Positions 9,576-19,503 of a DNA stretch of 64,000 bases are shown piece after piece; the first letter of the stretch is position 1, and each line of letters opens with the position of its first letter. The DNA lies in contig JAFSIQ010000037.1 of assembly GCA_017439675.1 (NCBI GenBank), positions 82,875 to 146,874 of the forward strand, written 5' to 3'. The translations under genes were made by a program, and so were the position numbers. Source of the DNA: Lachnospiraceae bacterium (GTDB taxonomy: Bacteria; Bacillota; Clostridia; Lachnospirales; Lachnospiraceae). The notes under the pieces were generated by a model. It saw only the letters and a list, made by a program, of their open reading frames with translations, searched no databases and had not been told where the DNA came from.

Positions 9576-9938
9576 TCAACTCAACATTCCGCCGAGCAAT
9601 CCTCCGCCCACGCAGAGAATTGCCGTTGTCAAACTGGCAGTACTCGCCACCTGAAACATCTGTCCTAACAAAACGGCAACTACAGAAATAATTACAATGT
9701 ACAATAGTCCCAGAATAAATCCCCAAAGAAATTTCCTCTCCTGTACTCTCTTCCCCACAATAAATGCTCCTAAAAATGTTACAATCACATAAATTGCAAC
9801 AATGCTGATATCCGCCACAGTTTCCGGCAATTCAAACCGAAACACCAAAAATGCTAATATTGCCAATAAAATTCCTGTTACCGCATAGGAGAATATTAAT
9901 CCTTTGATAACAACTCCAAACTTCGCTCCTGCACTCAT
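9576..9938 (-). CDS. TIGR04086-family membrane protein
   Basis: A 120-residue, very hydrophobic protein with four predicted membrane helices (VVIKGLIFSYAVTGILLAIL; ISIVAIYVIVTFLGAFIVG; LWGFILGLLYIVIISVVAV; the glycine-rich C-terminus). Size, helix spacing and position next to the SCIFF/SecDF block match the TIGR04086 (YrzE-like) family of unknown function that is common in Firmicutes. No catalytic residues are evident. It lies 54 bp after the HAD phosphatase and has a promoter-bearing gap of about 210 bp before scfA. Confidence 0.7.
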   Translation of the reverse strand: MSAGAKFGVVIKGLIFSYAVTGILLAILAFLVFRFELPETVADISIVAIYVIVTFLGAFIVGKRVQERKFLWGFILGLLYIVIISVVAVLLGQMFQVASTASLTTAILCVGGGLLGGMLS

Positions 9939-9992
9939 ATATCACACTCTCCTTCTTATCTGTTAGTCCAATATATGATGCAATCTAATATT

Positions 9993-10652
9993 TTATACCC
10001 CTTTTTGCAATAACTCTATCACTTCAAACAAAGAATCGTATATTTGATTCGTCAAAGGACGAATCTCATCCGTAGGTTCGATTAAATCTACCACCATAAC
10101 AGTGTACAACCCCGCAGTTGCGGAGGATTTTACACCATTAAGAGAATCCTCAATTCCCATCGCCTCTTCCGGCCGTACCCCCAAGTCCTCACAGGCCTTT
10201 AGGTAAATGTCTGGTGCCGGCTTACCATTTGCAACCACACCACCATATACAATATGGTCAAAGTACTCTATAATCCCTGCGTTAGTCAAATTACGCTGAG
10301 CTCTTTCTTGCTGGGTAGAGGTGGCTAAACCAATCTTATAACCGTTGTCCTTCAAATAACAGAACAGTTCTACTACTCCCGGCTTTAACTCCACTCCATT
10401 TTTCAAGATATCCTGATCCATACGGCTCATAGTCTTTCCCCGAAACGTATCATAGTCAAAATCCTCACCAAATCGGGACTTTAACAGTTTCTCATTTCGT
10501 TCCTTTGTAGACCCGGCAATGAGATTGCAGAGTTCTCTCATGGTTTCCTCTGAAATCCCATACTCTGCACCGGTAATCATCCAATGCTTTCGATATAGCT
10601 TTTCGGAGTCGAAAATCACCCCATCCATATCAAATACTACTGCCTTTATCAT
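9993..10652 (-). CDS. HAD-family hydrolase, beta-phosphoglucomutase-like subfamily
   Basis: The 219-residue protein has all four HAD motifs: the nucleophile motif VFDMDGVIFDSE at residues 5-16, the LATST threonine motif near 112, lysine in GKPAPDIY, and the acidic GIEDSLNG motif. The alpha-helical cap after motif I is typical of the beta-PGM/phosphatase subclass acting on sugar phosphates. The substrate cannot be read from sequence. Its ATG overlaps the stop of the upstream 1670-residue gene by 4 bp (ATGA), so the two are translationally coupled, although a functional link is not obvious. Confidence 0.88.
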   Translation of the reverse strand: MIKAVVFDMDGVIFDSEKLYRKHWMITGAEYGISEETMRELCNLIAGSTKERNEKLLKSRFGEDFDYDTFRGKTMSRMDQDILKNGVELKPGVVELFCYLKDNGYKIGLATSTQQERAQRNLTNAGIIEYFDHIVYGGVVANGKPAPDIYLKACEDLGVRPEEAMGIEDSLNGVKSSATAGLYTVMVVDLIEPTDEIRPLTNQIYDSLFEVIELLQKGV

Positions 10653-13600
10653 AATTTACTCTCTTCCTTTTCTTTTTTCCGGATGCGCAACCACGCAATA
10701 ACCGTAACGCCAACCATGATTACCGCAACACCTGCACCCACCACAAACAGAATTGTTGGATTTGTATAGACAAAATGCAAATCTCTTGTGACAGCATTAC
10801 CTGCCCGGTCTTCACAATCCACTTCAATCCAATACGCTCCGTATTCCGTGTAAGTAAAGCTTCTCATATCAGCACTCTGTTCCTTACCATTTATACGAAC
10901 TGCCTTGATGGTATCGTCTGTATTGGTAAGGGCTAACGTAACCACTCCACTTTCCGTCACTACTTCCGTATCCTGTACTCCGCCGAAAATCACCTTTGGT
11001 GGCGTATGGTCAATAATGAATTCTACCATCTGATTAACAGTATGCCCCAGTTCATCCTCAACTTCAATATATAGATTATATTTGCCCTCCTCTTCAACCA
11101 CGTCGGTTCCGTTATATTCCACACCATTCAGCAAAATCCGATAAGAAATCACCGTTAAATCTTTAAAGACATCTCCAATGGACTCTGCTATTTGGAAGGA
11201 TTGATAATAACCTCCATCCAACTCTAATACGTTTTGAATAATAGGAGCTGTCTTATCTATAGTAAAATGTATAGCTTTGCTATCCGTGTTACCCGCTTCA
11301 TCCTGTGACATAACTTGAAACTCATAGATTCCGTCCTCCGTGAACATGTAAGCCAACTGACTTACCTTTCCACTATTAGACATTGCGGGAACTTCCACAT
11401 TCTCCACGTTACCATTCATGTCTGTCCGAGTTCCGGTAATTGTCACCTTATTACCAGAATAATAGGATTCCTCCACCACAAACCGAATCTCCCGATTTTC
11501 CGACCACATCTGATAATCGTCCGTTCCTTCAATCCTAATAACAGGTTTTGTGTTATCAATCACAAAAGTCAAGGTCTGTGGCTGTGCGCTGTTACCCGCT
11601 TTATCTTTCGCAGATATAGTCACCTCATAGGTTCCATCCTCTGTAAAAGACTTGGATGTGTTGGATTTCTTTGCCGTACTCACAAAATCATTAATCGTCG
11701 TACCACTAACCTCTCCATCCAATGTTCTCTCTATCTGAATGGTCACCTCGTTGGTTGCAAAAAATGATTCCACACAGGTGAAATCCAATGTGACAGAACC
11801 TACATGCACTGACCCATTTGCAACGCCAGACACCTGTACTACTGGTGCTGTCTTGTCAATTACAAATGACAAGGTGTTGGAGCGTTTCTTATTACCTGCC
11901 CCGTCCGTTGCAATGGCATAGATTTTGTAACTACCTTCCTTTAATACCTTCCGATTGCAATTATCCTCATACTGAGATGACTTAAATGTCGCCAACGACA
12001 TAGTGCTAGTCTTACCGTCCAACGTTCTTGATACATAATACATCGTTCTTGTCTTATCGTAAGACACATCAGAAACCGTTGTCTGAAAAGATTGTGCCGC
12101 AGGATAATGCAAGTTTTTCGTTACCCCAGATAGTGTAATCACCGGTTTTTCTTTATCAATATAAACCTGACGTTTTGCAGTCTGTACTGTATTACAATTA
12201 TTGGTAACCTCCACAGAAACTGCGTAACCCGTCACTTTGTCCGCACTTTCTGAAGCCACTACTTCATATTCATAGCTATAAGTAAGTTCCTTAAAGGTTA
12301 CTGTCTTTACTTCCTTGCCATTCACTTTATAGACGATTTTCTTCAGACCTGCCACATCATCTGTCACCTTAGTGTTAAAGGCAATATCTTGATTCGTCCA
12401 CTTGCTGTAATCTTTATCACACTCCATCGAAATCGTTGCTTTGCTCGTCTTATATATAATATCTTCTGTCCCTAAATTCGTTTCATTCCCCAACAAATCA
12501 CTTGCCCAAATTGTAATGCTGTCACTGAATTCGCTGACCTTCAAGTCTGTGGGAATATACACATAATAATTGTTTCCAAGAGATTGATTAGCAACATAAA
12601 ACGGCGTTTCACTAGTACGCTCGGACGCTGTTCCCACCGTAACATATACCTTATCCTTATCTACACCCACCATGCTGTCAGTCACTGAGAACTCCACCAG
12701 AATCGCATGCTTACTATATATCTTATTATGCCTTGCACTAAGCTTTCCTTCCTCATCGGAATAGGTGACTCCGTATATAGCCGGTGCAGTTCTATCGATG
12801 GTAAAGGAAACTGTCTTTTTCACCGCTTTATTGGTTGCCAAATCCTTACCCGTAACCGTCAGCTTGTAAATACCTTCCTTGTCAAATTTTAAGGTTCGGA
12901 TAGAACCGTAAACATTTTGCAAAGAAGGAGCATAGCCATCTGTACTCCAGCCATTGCCAACATCATAAGCAGTCGTCACACTGCCAATATCAAATGCTTC
13001 TAACTCACCACTTATATCACTTCTACTGACATGAATCTGATATTGTGTAAAATCATGATTGCGATCCTGTGCCTGCACATTGAGGGTTACTGCATCTTTT
13101 GTCATATATCCATTGGCAATTCCGTTGACAGACAATTCTGGCGATGTCTTATCCACCGTAAAGGATATGGTATATGCCTTTTGAGATGTTCCATATACAA
13201 CACCCTCATTTCCTGCATAATCCTTAGCAGTTACCGTTATGGTATAGATACCCTCTTCGTTACAAGCATATTCGTAAGTACCGTCCGCCGACTTTAAATT
13301 CATCGTATCTGTTGTCTGATAAGTCTGTCCGTCTAACATCCGGGACACCGTGATGTTGGCAGTTGCACCTTCATAATTGTACTCATAAACATTATACCGA
13401 AACCGTACATTGTGATCGTAATACGCACCGTTCTCCAAGTCCGATTTCTGCGAAATAATTGGTGCAGTGGAATCCATGTAAAAGGATACCTGCTTACTGT
13501 TTTCATTACCTGCCAAATCTACTGCTGTAAGCGTCACAGTATATCGTCCCTCTTCTCCAAACAAGGAGGTGTTCTCATAATAAACCTCATTGGTTCCTGC

Positions 13601-15661
13601 AATTGTATTCCATGTGATTGCATCACCGGACAAAGTAGTATTCTGCGGCCAGAAAGAACCATCCTTCCAAAGATTGACTGTAATTGTATACTGACTGAGG
13701 TCGTGATAATCCTCTTTCACTACAAATCGCAACAAGTTATCACTTCCTGCAAACAACTGATTCTCTGCTATATCGATAGTAGTTCCGTTTTTCACCTGTA
13801 AAATTGAAGGCACTGGTAACGTTTTATCAACAACATAGCAAATCTCTTTCTTCTCTCCTTCGTTTCCTACGTTGTCCTTTCCATAAACCGAAGTCACATA
13901 GCTTCCCTCATCAGAATAGGTAACTGTTTCCTTTTGTCCATCTGCCGTTATCTCAATCGTCTTATTATCTACAGATACTCCGTCTCTCTTTGTATCCACA
14001 TATGCAGTTGCTTTACCATTTTCCTCTGCAATCTTAAAGGACACCTTGGCTGTATCTTTCAGATAATACGTTGTCACAGAATTCTCCGTCACTGTATTCG
14101 GGCTACCAAATATTTTATCTTCATAGGTAACCTTTAATTCTTCAATTGACACTGCCGTATTATCTACTGTAATGCGAACCGATTTCCCCACATCGTTATC
14201 ACTGACATCTGTCACATAAAATGCAAGGTAGTAAACGCCATCCTCCATTGCGTAATCTGCAAAGTTAACTGTTGTCTTCCACGTATCCTCTTCTCCTTCT
14301 TCGGAAGACTCCACCCAATTAGCATTGATCGTTTTCCAATCACCATTCATTTTTTGATATGTAATAGCACAGTCATTACTATCATCACAAACCAACTCGA
14401 AATTTCTCTCTACCACAGAGAAAATTAAGTTCATTCCCGTCTTGGTAGAATACACACCCGGAACAAGTTCATTTCCTTCATCATCCATAATTGATAACAC
14501 CGGTTCCGTTCTGTCAATATAAAATGTTATCTCATCCGTAGTGACACTGTTGCCTGCCTCGTCTGTGGCAGTGGCAGAAATAGTATACTTTCCCTCTTCT
14601 GTAAAAGTAAGGGTTGCCGTAGAATTGTCAAACCCAATCTCATCTCCATTTTCATCCTTTGTAAACGTCTGATTGGTTGTAGTAGTCACTCCCTCGCACT
14701 TCACATTAACAACTACATCACAATTATCAAAATCATCATCCACCACCGTCAAAGTGCAGGATATCTTTTCTTTATCTGCCTTATCATTATCCGTACAAAC
14801 TAAAGTTACTTCTGGCTCCTCAGAATCAATGGTAAAAGTCTTTGTTTGCAAACTTCCAACAATCTGACCATTGCTATCCTCCAACCAAAAAGTCACCTCA
14901 TAGTCCCCATCTTCAATCGCAAACCTGTTATCTTCATTCGTAGAAATTGTATTTGTAAAGTCCTCCGACGACTCGCAAGATGCAAAATCTGCACCATTCC
15001 CCAACGCAATTTCGCCATCTGCAATTATCTGATCAGAAGACAAATCCTCATCTGCCTTTTGAACCACTTTGCGATATGCAGTATAGGTCTCACCATCAAA
15101 TGGCCTGTCTGCCTGATAGGTAACCGTTACTGTATTTTGCACAATACTGCCACTGACAGATAACTCCGTACTCGGCGACACCGTTCCCAACACAAAAGAG
15201 AAACTCACCTCACTATCAGACACCATCTCGCCAGCAGAATTCTCTGCCCAACAATCCAACGTATACCGACAGTTAACCGCATCCTCCCCTGCATTCTGTA
15301 CAGGATTTTCAATAGTAATGGTTCCACTCGGAGAAGACAAACTTTGTACTTCTGATGGATTTCCGTCATTTTTAGTAAGCGTATACTTACAACTATATGT
15401 TCCATCCGTATATGTTGTATCATAGGCATATGCAAGTTCTACTTTCGAACCGTTAATTATTTTCTTATCTACATTGTCACCGCTGGCACTGACTCCATCT
15501 ACAGAACTAAGAGTCACCGCTACCGCCGATGCAACTGTACTTGCACTCTCCTCAGCAGATACCACAGCCCCATGCTTCACACCGGAAAGCAAATTGAATG
15601 CTAGCAAAATAGTCATAATATATGCAATTATTATTTGTATTTTTTCACGTCCGTAATGCAT
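10649..15661 (-). CDS. Giant Ig-like repeat surface protein with C-terminal membrane anchor
   Basis: This 1670-residue protein starts with a signal-peptide-like segment (IIIAYIMTILLAFNLLSG) and ends with one membrane helix (ILFVVGAGVAVIMVGVTVIAW) and a short basic tail, so nearly all of it should lie outside the cell. The body is about 12 repeats of roughly 100 residues, each an Ig-like beta domain ending in strings such as FTIDRTAP, FYMDSTAP or FVIDKTAP and containing GxYTVTVTAKDxAGN-type motifs. Such stacks usually form adhesin or receptor stalks. There is no LPXTG sorting motif. The start has AAAGGAG six bases upstream. It is 52 bp after the ETTLL-repeat gene and belongs to the kinase/phosphatase/FHA operon, suggesting a surface sensor or target of that system. 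Confidence 0.85.
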   Translation of the reverse strand: MHYGREKIQIIIAYIMTILLAFNLLSGVKHGAVVSAEESASTVASAVAVTLSSVDGVSASGDNVDKKIINGSKVELAYAYDTTYTDGTYSCKYTLTKNDGNPSEVQSLSSPSGTITIENPVQNAGEDAVNCRYTLDCWAENSAGEMVSDSEVSFSFVLGTVSPSTELSVSGSIVQNTVTVTYQADRPFDGETYTAYRKVVQKADEDLSSDQIIADGEIALGNGADFASCESSEDFTNTISTNEDNRFAIEDGDYEVTFWLEDSNGQIVGSLQTKTFTIDSEEPEVTLVCTDNDKADKEKISCTLTVVDDDFDNCDVVVNVKCEGVTTTTNQTFTKDENGDEIGFDNSTATLTFTEEGKYTISATATDEAGNSVTTDEITFYIDRTEPVLSIMDDEGNELVPGVYSTKTGMNLIFSVVERNFELVCDDSNDCAITYQKMNGDWKTINANWVESSEEGEEDTWKTTVNFADYAMEDGVYYLAFYVTDVSDNDVGKSVRITVDNTAVSIEELKVTYEDKIFGSPNTVTENSVTTYYLKDTAKVSFKIAEENGKATAYVDTKRDGVSVDNKTIEITADGQKETVTYSDEGSYVTSVYGKDNVGNEGEKKEICYVVDKTLPVPSILQVKNGTTIDIAENQLFAGSDNLLRFVVKEDYHDLSQYTITVNLWKDGSFWPQNTTLSGDAITWNTIAGTNEVYYENTSLFGEEGRYTVTLTAVDLAGNENSKQVSFYMDSTAPIISQKSDLENGAYYDHNVRFRYNVYEYNYEGATANITVSRMLDGQTYQTTDTMNLKSADGTYEYACNEEGIYTITVTAKDYAGNEGVVYGTSQKAYTISFTVDKTSPELSVNGIANGYMTKDAVTLNVQAQDRNHDFTQYQIHVSRSDISGELEAFDIGSVTTAYDVGNGWSTDGYAPSLQNVYGSIRTLKFDKEGIYKLTVTGKDLATNKAVKKTVSFTIDRTAPAIYGVTYSDEEGKLSARHNKIYSKHAILVEFSVTDSMVGVDKDKVYVTVGTASERTSETPFYVANQSLGNNYYVYIPTDLKVSEFSDSITIWASDLLGNETNLGTEDIIYKTSKATISMECDKDYSKWTNQDIAFNTKVTDDVAGLKKIVYKVNGKEVKTVTFKELTYSYEYEVVASESADKVTGYAVSVEVTNNCNTVQTAKRQVYIDKEKPVITLSGVTKNLHYPAAQSFQTTVSDVSYDKTRTMYYVSRTLDGKTSTMSLATFKSSQYEDNCNRKVLKEGSYKIYAIATDGAGNKKRSNTLSFVIDKTAPVVQVSGVANGSVHVGSVTLDFTCVESFFATNEVTIQIERTLDGEVSGTTINDFVSTAKKSNTSKSFTEDGTYEVTISAKDKAGNSAQPQTLTFVIDNTKPVIRIEGTDDYQMWSENREIRFVVEESYYSGNKVTITGTRTDMNGNVENVEVPAMSNSGKVSQLAYMFTEDGIYEFQVMSQDEAGNTDSKAIHFTIDKTAPIIQNVLELDGGYYQSFQIAESIGDVFKDLTVISYRILLNGVEYNGTDVVEEEGKYNLYIEVEDELGHTVNQMVEFIIDHTPPKVIFGGVQDTEVVTESGVVTLALTNTDDTIKAVRINGKEQSADMRSFTYTEYGAYWIEVDCEDRAGNAVTRDLHFVYTNPTILFVVGAGVAVIMVGVTVIAWLRIRKKEKEESKL

Positions 15662-15713
15662 TTCCGGCTCCTTTCTTCTATGTCTGCTATTTAGACAATT
15701 GCAAAACTCTAAT

Positions 15714-16439
15714 TTAAGTGATAGCCGTTGTCAACAATGTGGTTTCTTCTTCACCCATCAACAAAGTAGTCTCTTCGTCTACCAACAGCGTAGTTTCTTC
15801 TTCACCCATCAACAAAGTAGTCTCTTCGTCTACCAACAGCGTAGTTTCTTCTTCACCCATCAGCAGAGTAGTCTCTTCGTCTGCCAACAGCGTAGTTTCT
15901 TCTTCGCCCATCAACAAAGTAGTCTCTTCATCTACCAAAACAGAGGTTTCATCTCCCTCTAACGGATTGGTCACTCCCTGTTCCACTAACAATGTAGTCG
16001 CCTCATCTCCAGTTTCTGTGTTGTCCACCCCTGAATCTGTAGCCAATACCATCATTTCTTCCTCTACCTCAAATATATTTGCTGCAGAATAATCCGAACT
16101 TTCCTGTATTGCCTCTAATATACTCTGATTCGGTGCTACTTCAACCTTAGGTACTTTAGGTACAACGGCAATACTCTTACCTTCACCCTTTTCCCTTGAT
16201 GCACTTCTAGCAGATGTGGAACCTCTCTTATGAACTGTCTCTTGTTTCTTTGCAGAAAAATCCCTTTGGGACTTTCCATCTTCTTCCTTTTCATAAATCT
16301 TCTTGATAGCTCTTTTTGCATTCCAACCAGTTACATCACCAATCAGTTTTGCAACATGATTACGAACAAATAAAACAATGCTAATCACCAAAAAAATCAG
16401 TGCAAGCGTCAATCCTACATAAAACATTATTTGGTACAT
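15714..16439 (-). CDS. Membrane-anchored protein with tandem ETTLL repeats, putative phospho-threonine array
   Basis: I do not recognise a named family. The 241-residue product has one N-terminal membrane helix (VGLTLALIFLVISIVLFV), a basic linker (residues about 30-95) and an acidic C-terminal half. That half is a run of near-identical motifs: ATTLL, ETSVL, then eight copies of ETTLL separated by MGEE or [AV]DE. Each motif is a threonine pair preceded by acidic and followed by aliphatic residues, like the ETTSVF phosphosite of GarA/OdhI used by PknB/PknG kinases. I start at ATG 16439 because GGAGG lies 8 bases upstream; that GGAGG overlaps the kinase stop codon. In-frame ATGs further up lack a ribosome site. 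The context between kinase and surface protein suggests a kinase substrate. Confidence 0.75.
   Translation of the reverse strand: MYQIMFYVGLTLALIFLVISIVLFVRNHVAKLIGDVTGWNAKRAIKKIYEKEEDGKSQRDFSAKKQETVHKRGSTSARSASREKGEGKSIAVVPKVPKVEVAPNQSILEAIQESSDYSAANIFEVEEEMMVLATDSGVDNTETGDEATTLLVEQGVTNPLEGDETSVLVDEETTLLMGEEETTLLADEETTLLMGEEETTLLVDEETTLLMGEEETTLLVDEETTLLMGEEETTLLTTAIT
15738..15938 (-). repeat. 51-bp tandem repeat encoding ETTLL motifs
   Basis: About four near-identical 51-bp units within the 3' half of the ETTLL gene, each coding two ETTLL motifs (17 residues). Differences between units are few, pointing to recent expansion; copy number could vary between strains. Confidence 0.85.
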
Positions 16440-16443
16440 GTCA

Positions 16444-18495
16444 TCATCCTCCATTTCTCTCAAATAATGGAGAAAGCTTCTGTGTCAGCTGCTTCCACCG
16501 ATAGTCATCTTCTATGCCTGGAACCTTACTTCCCTGCTCATACAAACCATACAACTTATCGTAATCCCATAATTCCACATTGGTTGTCTTTTGCTCCTCC
16601 ATCTCGCAGAGAAGAGAAAGATGACCTGTATATAAAGAGATACTCGCATCCTTATAGGATGCTCCCTTTGCGGTTTTATAATATGCTTCCTCTGCGGTCT
16701 CATATACCTCACAGGCATCTTCGTACTGTCCCAACGCCTCATAGATATCCGCCTTTTGACAATACTTTGCCTCACGAAGCTGGTAGTCTGCCACACTGTC
16801 AATGGTCTCCTCCGTATCCCACGACAACATGCTTAAAATAAAGTCACAGCATTCCAATGCTTTATTATAGTTCTCCTTTGAAGCTTCCGGATTCGTCTCT
16901 GCCAGACTTTCCCCTAAATGCTCATACGCCAATGCAAGATACTGGTTATAAACTGCATAATACTCCGCTTTGATACTGTCGTCCTCATAATCCTCCAAAA
17001 GCTGCAAACCTTTGTTCGCCACCTGTACAAGACTCTCTGCTGCCGTATCCATTTGATTCAGATTTCTAGCGTATACAATACAGAGCAAGCGATAATTCAT
17101 CAATTTGTTAATGGATATGGTGGTTCCGTCATTAGTGGCTTCAAATTGCTGTAAATTCTCTAAGAGCTCATTATAGTCCACATGCAATTCGCCCATAGCC
17201 ATCGCAATGGTGCTATAGTACTCTGCCTCCGGATGCTCATTCAAATCCAACATGCTAAAGTAGTACGCACTAGATTTATAATCCTTTAGTACTTCAAAAT
17301 AGTTCAATGCCACATTGAGTAACACATCTTGATTCTGGTGTATATTGTCATACTTCTGATCCACGTAATAGGTTACACGGCTAAGCCCTGTTTCCGCATC
17401 ATCCATATAGTTAATATACAAATTCATAAGTTCGATATATGCAGTGTCACGACTTCCATCCACCTCTGTGATTGCATCTACATATACACCGGCAGCCTCA
17501 TCATACCTCCCCTGTACAGTATAATTAAACCCTTCTCGGATCATGTTTTCATAGTTACTACTCTGCTCTTTTTGGTTACCGATATATCCCACAACTGCCA
17601 TAATTCCAAAACAGACAGATAGCCCTGCAGTTATCAAGAAGCTACGCATCTTTTGAAAACATTCCTTGCGAAATGCATCATCCAATTCTTCGTAATGCTC
17701 CAAATCATACATCAACTCTGCACAGCTTTGATAACGATCCTCTGGATTCGGCATAGTACATTTGCTGATAATCTTCTCCAACCCACTAGAAAGCGTAGTA
17801 TCCCAATGGCGAATCGGTTTTATTACATATGGTGGCTCACAAGGATTCTTGCCTGTCACAATATGATATAATGTAGCACCCAAACTATAGATATCTGTTC
17901 TTGCATCCGTCTTGTGAATACCTCTCCCCTTAGAATCACCAAACTGTTCTGGTGCTGCGTAGCCTCTAGTTCCTAACGCTGTAGTATCTGCCAAGCTTTC
18001 CACATCTAGCTCTTTCGCTGTTCCGAAATCAATTAGTTTCACTTTACCATCTGGTTTCAACATGATATTAGAGGGTTTCATATCGCGATAAATAATTGGT
18101 GGATTCATGGAATGTAAATAATCCAGTGCACTACAAAGTTCCTTTGCCCATCCAATTACCTTGTCCTGCGATTGTGCTCCGTCCATACTCAGCACCTCAT
18201 TCAACGGACGACCTTCTATGTAATCCATAACCACAAACACATTACCACTGTAGTCAATAATATCCACTATTCTCGGAAGCACTGGATGATCTACCATTTT
18301 CAGAACATTCGCCTCCATTTGAAGACCCTTTAGCAAGGTTTTCTTATCCTGCTTATTACTCGTCTTAATCTCCTTAACAGCCCACTGCTTGTTTAGGCGA
18401 GTGTCCATAGCCAGATATACAATAGACATTCCGCCTTGTCCGATTTTTTTCAATATTTCATATTTGCCGCCTAATACAGTGCCAACTCTTGTCAT
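16444..18495 (-). CDS. Membrane Hanks-type Ser/Thr protein kinase with C-terminal TPR-like region
   Basis: The 683-residue protein has an N-terminal eukaryotic-like kinase domain (about residues 12-275): glycine loop GQGGMSIVYLAMD, catalytic lysine in AVKEIK, catalytic loop IYRDMKPSNIML (YRD in place of HRD), DFG in LIDFGTAKE and APE in APEQFG. All residues for activity are present. One membrane helix follows (FLITAGLSVCFGIMAVVGYIG), and the last roughly 370 residues are helical TPR-like repeats predicted to lie outside the membrane. This differs from the PASTA-domain kinases that sense muropeptides, so the signal is probably a protein or another ligand. AGAGGTGAG precedes the ATG. Neighbouring PP2C and FHA genes complete a phospho-signalling unit. 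Confidence 0.92.
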   Translation of the reverse strand: MTRVGTVLGGKYEILKKIGQGGMSIVYLAMDTRLNKQWAVKEIKTSNKQDKKTLLKGLQMEANVLKMVDHPVLPRIVDIIDYSGNVFVVMDYIEGRPLNEVLSMDGAQSQDKVIGWAKELCSALDYLHSMNPPIIYRDMKPSNIMLKPDGKVKLIDFGTAKELDVESLADTTALGTRGYAAPEQFGDSKGRGIHKTDARTDIYSLGATLYHIVTGKNPCEPPYVIKPIRHWDTTLSSGLEKIISKCTMPNPEDRYQSCAELMYDLEHYEELDDAFRKECFQKMRSFLITAGLSVCFGIMAVVGYIGNQKEQSSNYENMIREGFNYTVQGRYDEAAGVYVDAITEVDGSRDTAYIELMNLYINYMDDAETGLSRVTYYVDQKYDNIHQNQDVLLNVALNYFEVLKDYKSSAYYFSMLDLNEHPEAEYYSTIAMAMGELHVDYNELLENLQQFEATNDGTTISINKLMNYRLLCIVYARNLNQMDTAAESLVQVANKGLQLLEDYEDDSIKAEYYAVYNQYLALAYEHLGESLAETNPEASKENYNKALECCDFILSMLSWDTEETIDSVADYQLREAKYCQKADIYEALGQYEDACEVYETAEEAYYKTAKGASYKDASISLYTGHLSLLCEMEEQKTTNVELWDYDKLYGLYEQGSKVPGIEDDYRWKQLTQKLSPLFERNGG

Positions 18496-18599
18496 GTACT
18501 CACCTCTTTATTAAAGACTCGTCCGCGAATCCTGGTGTCAAATTCGCGTCAGCCCAACTGACATAGTATATCTGCAAATCTGCGTACATCCTCACGCGT

Positions 18600-19373
18600 T
18601 TACGGTCTCACTACAATTCCTACTACGGTTATGTTATCCCGCTCTCCTCTATTCATCACTAACCTAATCATTTCTCGACAGGTGCTTGTAATCGTATCCT
18701 TATCTGATAAAATACCAGGATTAAATTTTTGTTGCAATTCTTCCTCTGTTACCAAGTGTACAAATCCATCTGAGCAAAGAATAAATGTTACCGCATCCTT
18801 CAGTTCCCCACAATCAAATTGCGGTTCTACGACAGTTGATGCACCTACGCACTGCAACAATATGCTTCTTCGCGGATCCACTTTTGCTTGCTCTTCTGTA
18901 ATGATTCCCATTCGAACCTCTTGTGCTACCAAAGTATGATCAACCGTAATTCTCTGCAAGACATTGCCCACCTGATATAGCCGACTATCACCCACATGAC
19001 AGACATAGTATTGATTCTGATAAGTCAATAAAGCCGTAACTGTTGTCCCTAGAGTAAGTCCCTGCTTTCTGGCATAATCCGCCAACCTATCATTCACCGC
19101 ATCAATTTCACTTCTCCACTGAGTATATATCAATTCCTCAGACACAGTATTTGTGGCTACCATCTTAGCAAACCTAGTGTCAAACCATCGATTCATTGCT
19201 ACCACAACCTCTTTACTTGCCAATTCTCCTTGTTCTAAACCACCCATTCCATCACACACAATCGCAAACACAATCTTACCCTTTGGAGAGTTCACCACTT
19301 TAACCGACAATGAATCCTGATTAATTTGTTTTGTTCTTCCCACATCTGTATAATACGATGCTATAATTTCCAT
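18600..19373 (-). CDS. PP2C-family Ser/Thr protein phosphatase
   Basis: The 257-residue protein is a complete PP2C/PPM domain: start motif DVGRTKQINQDS, metal motif CDGMGGLEQGELAS, HVGDSRLY, the SDGFVHLVTEEE aspartate motif and the closing GERDNITVVGI. These Mn/Mg-dependent enzymes reverse Ser/Thr phosphorylation; bacterial members (PstP/PrpC) normally pair with a Hanks kinase, and the kinase gene begins 105 bp downstream. No membrane segment is present, so it works in the cytoplasm. A weak GTGGGTGG ribosome site precedes the ATG at 19373. Confidence 0.93.
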   Translation of the reverse strand: MEIIASYYTDVGRTKQINQDSLSVKVVNSPKGKIVFAIVCDGMGGLEQGELASKEVVVAMNRWFDTRFAKMVATNTVSEELIYTQWRSEIDAVNDRLADYARKQGLTLGTTVTALLTYQNQYYVCHVGDSRLYQVGNVLQRITVDHTLVAQEVRMGIITEEQAKVDPRRSILLQCVGASTVVEPQFDCGELKDAVTFILCSDGFVHLVTEEELQQKFNPGILSDKDTITSTCREMIRLVMNRGERDNITVVGIVVRP

Positions 19374-19418
19374 AAATAATATCCACCCACATTAAACAAT
19401 ACACTCTATAACAGCATC

Positions 19419-19444
19419 GGGTTCCCTGTAAACAGGAAACCCGA
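19419..19444 (-). other. Hairpin between the FHA and PP2C genes
   Basis: CGGGTTTCCTG/CAGGGAACCCG pair with one mismatch in the 130-bp gap. No T run follows, so it is more likely an mRNA stability or processing element than a terminator. Confidence 0.4.
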
Positions 19445-19503
19445 CTCTTCTACACACCAAAACTATTATAACTAGTCATTCAATCCTTATGTACAAAGAG
19501 CAT

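Noticed and set aside
10649-15661. LPXTG-anchored adhesin
   Set aside because: The C-terminus is a plain membrane helix with a basic tail and no sorting motif.
15738-15938. CRISPR-like regular repetition
   Set aside because: Units are contiguous, in frame and coding, with no unique spacers.
15699-16092. Plus-strand open frames rich in VVSSS or FFFTHQQSSL repeats
   Set aside because: They are the antisense shadow of the ETTLL tandem repeat; no ribosome site, and the minus frame has a clear operon context.
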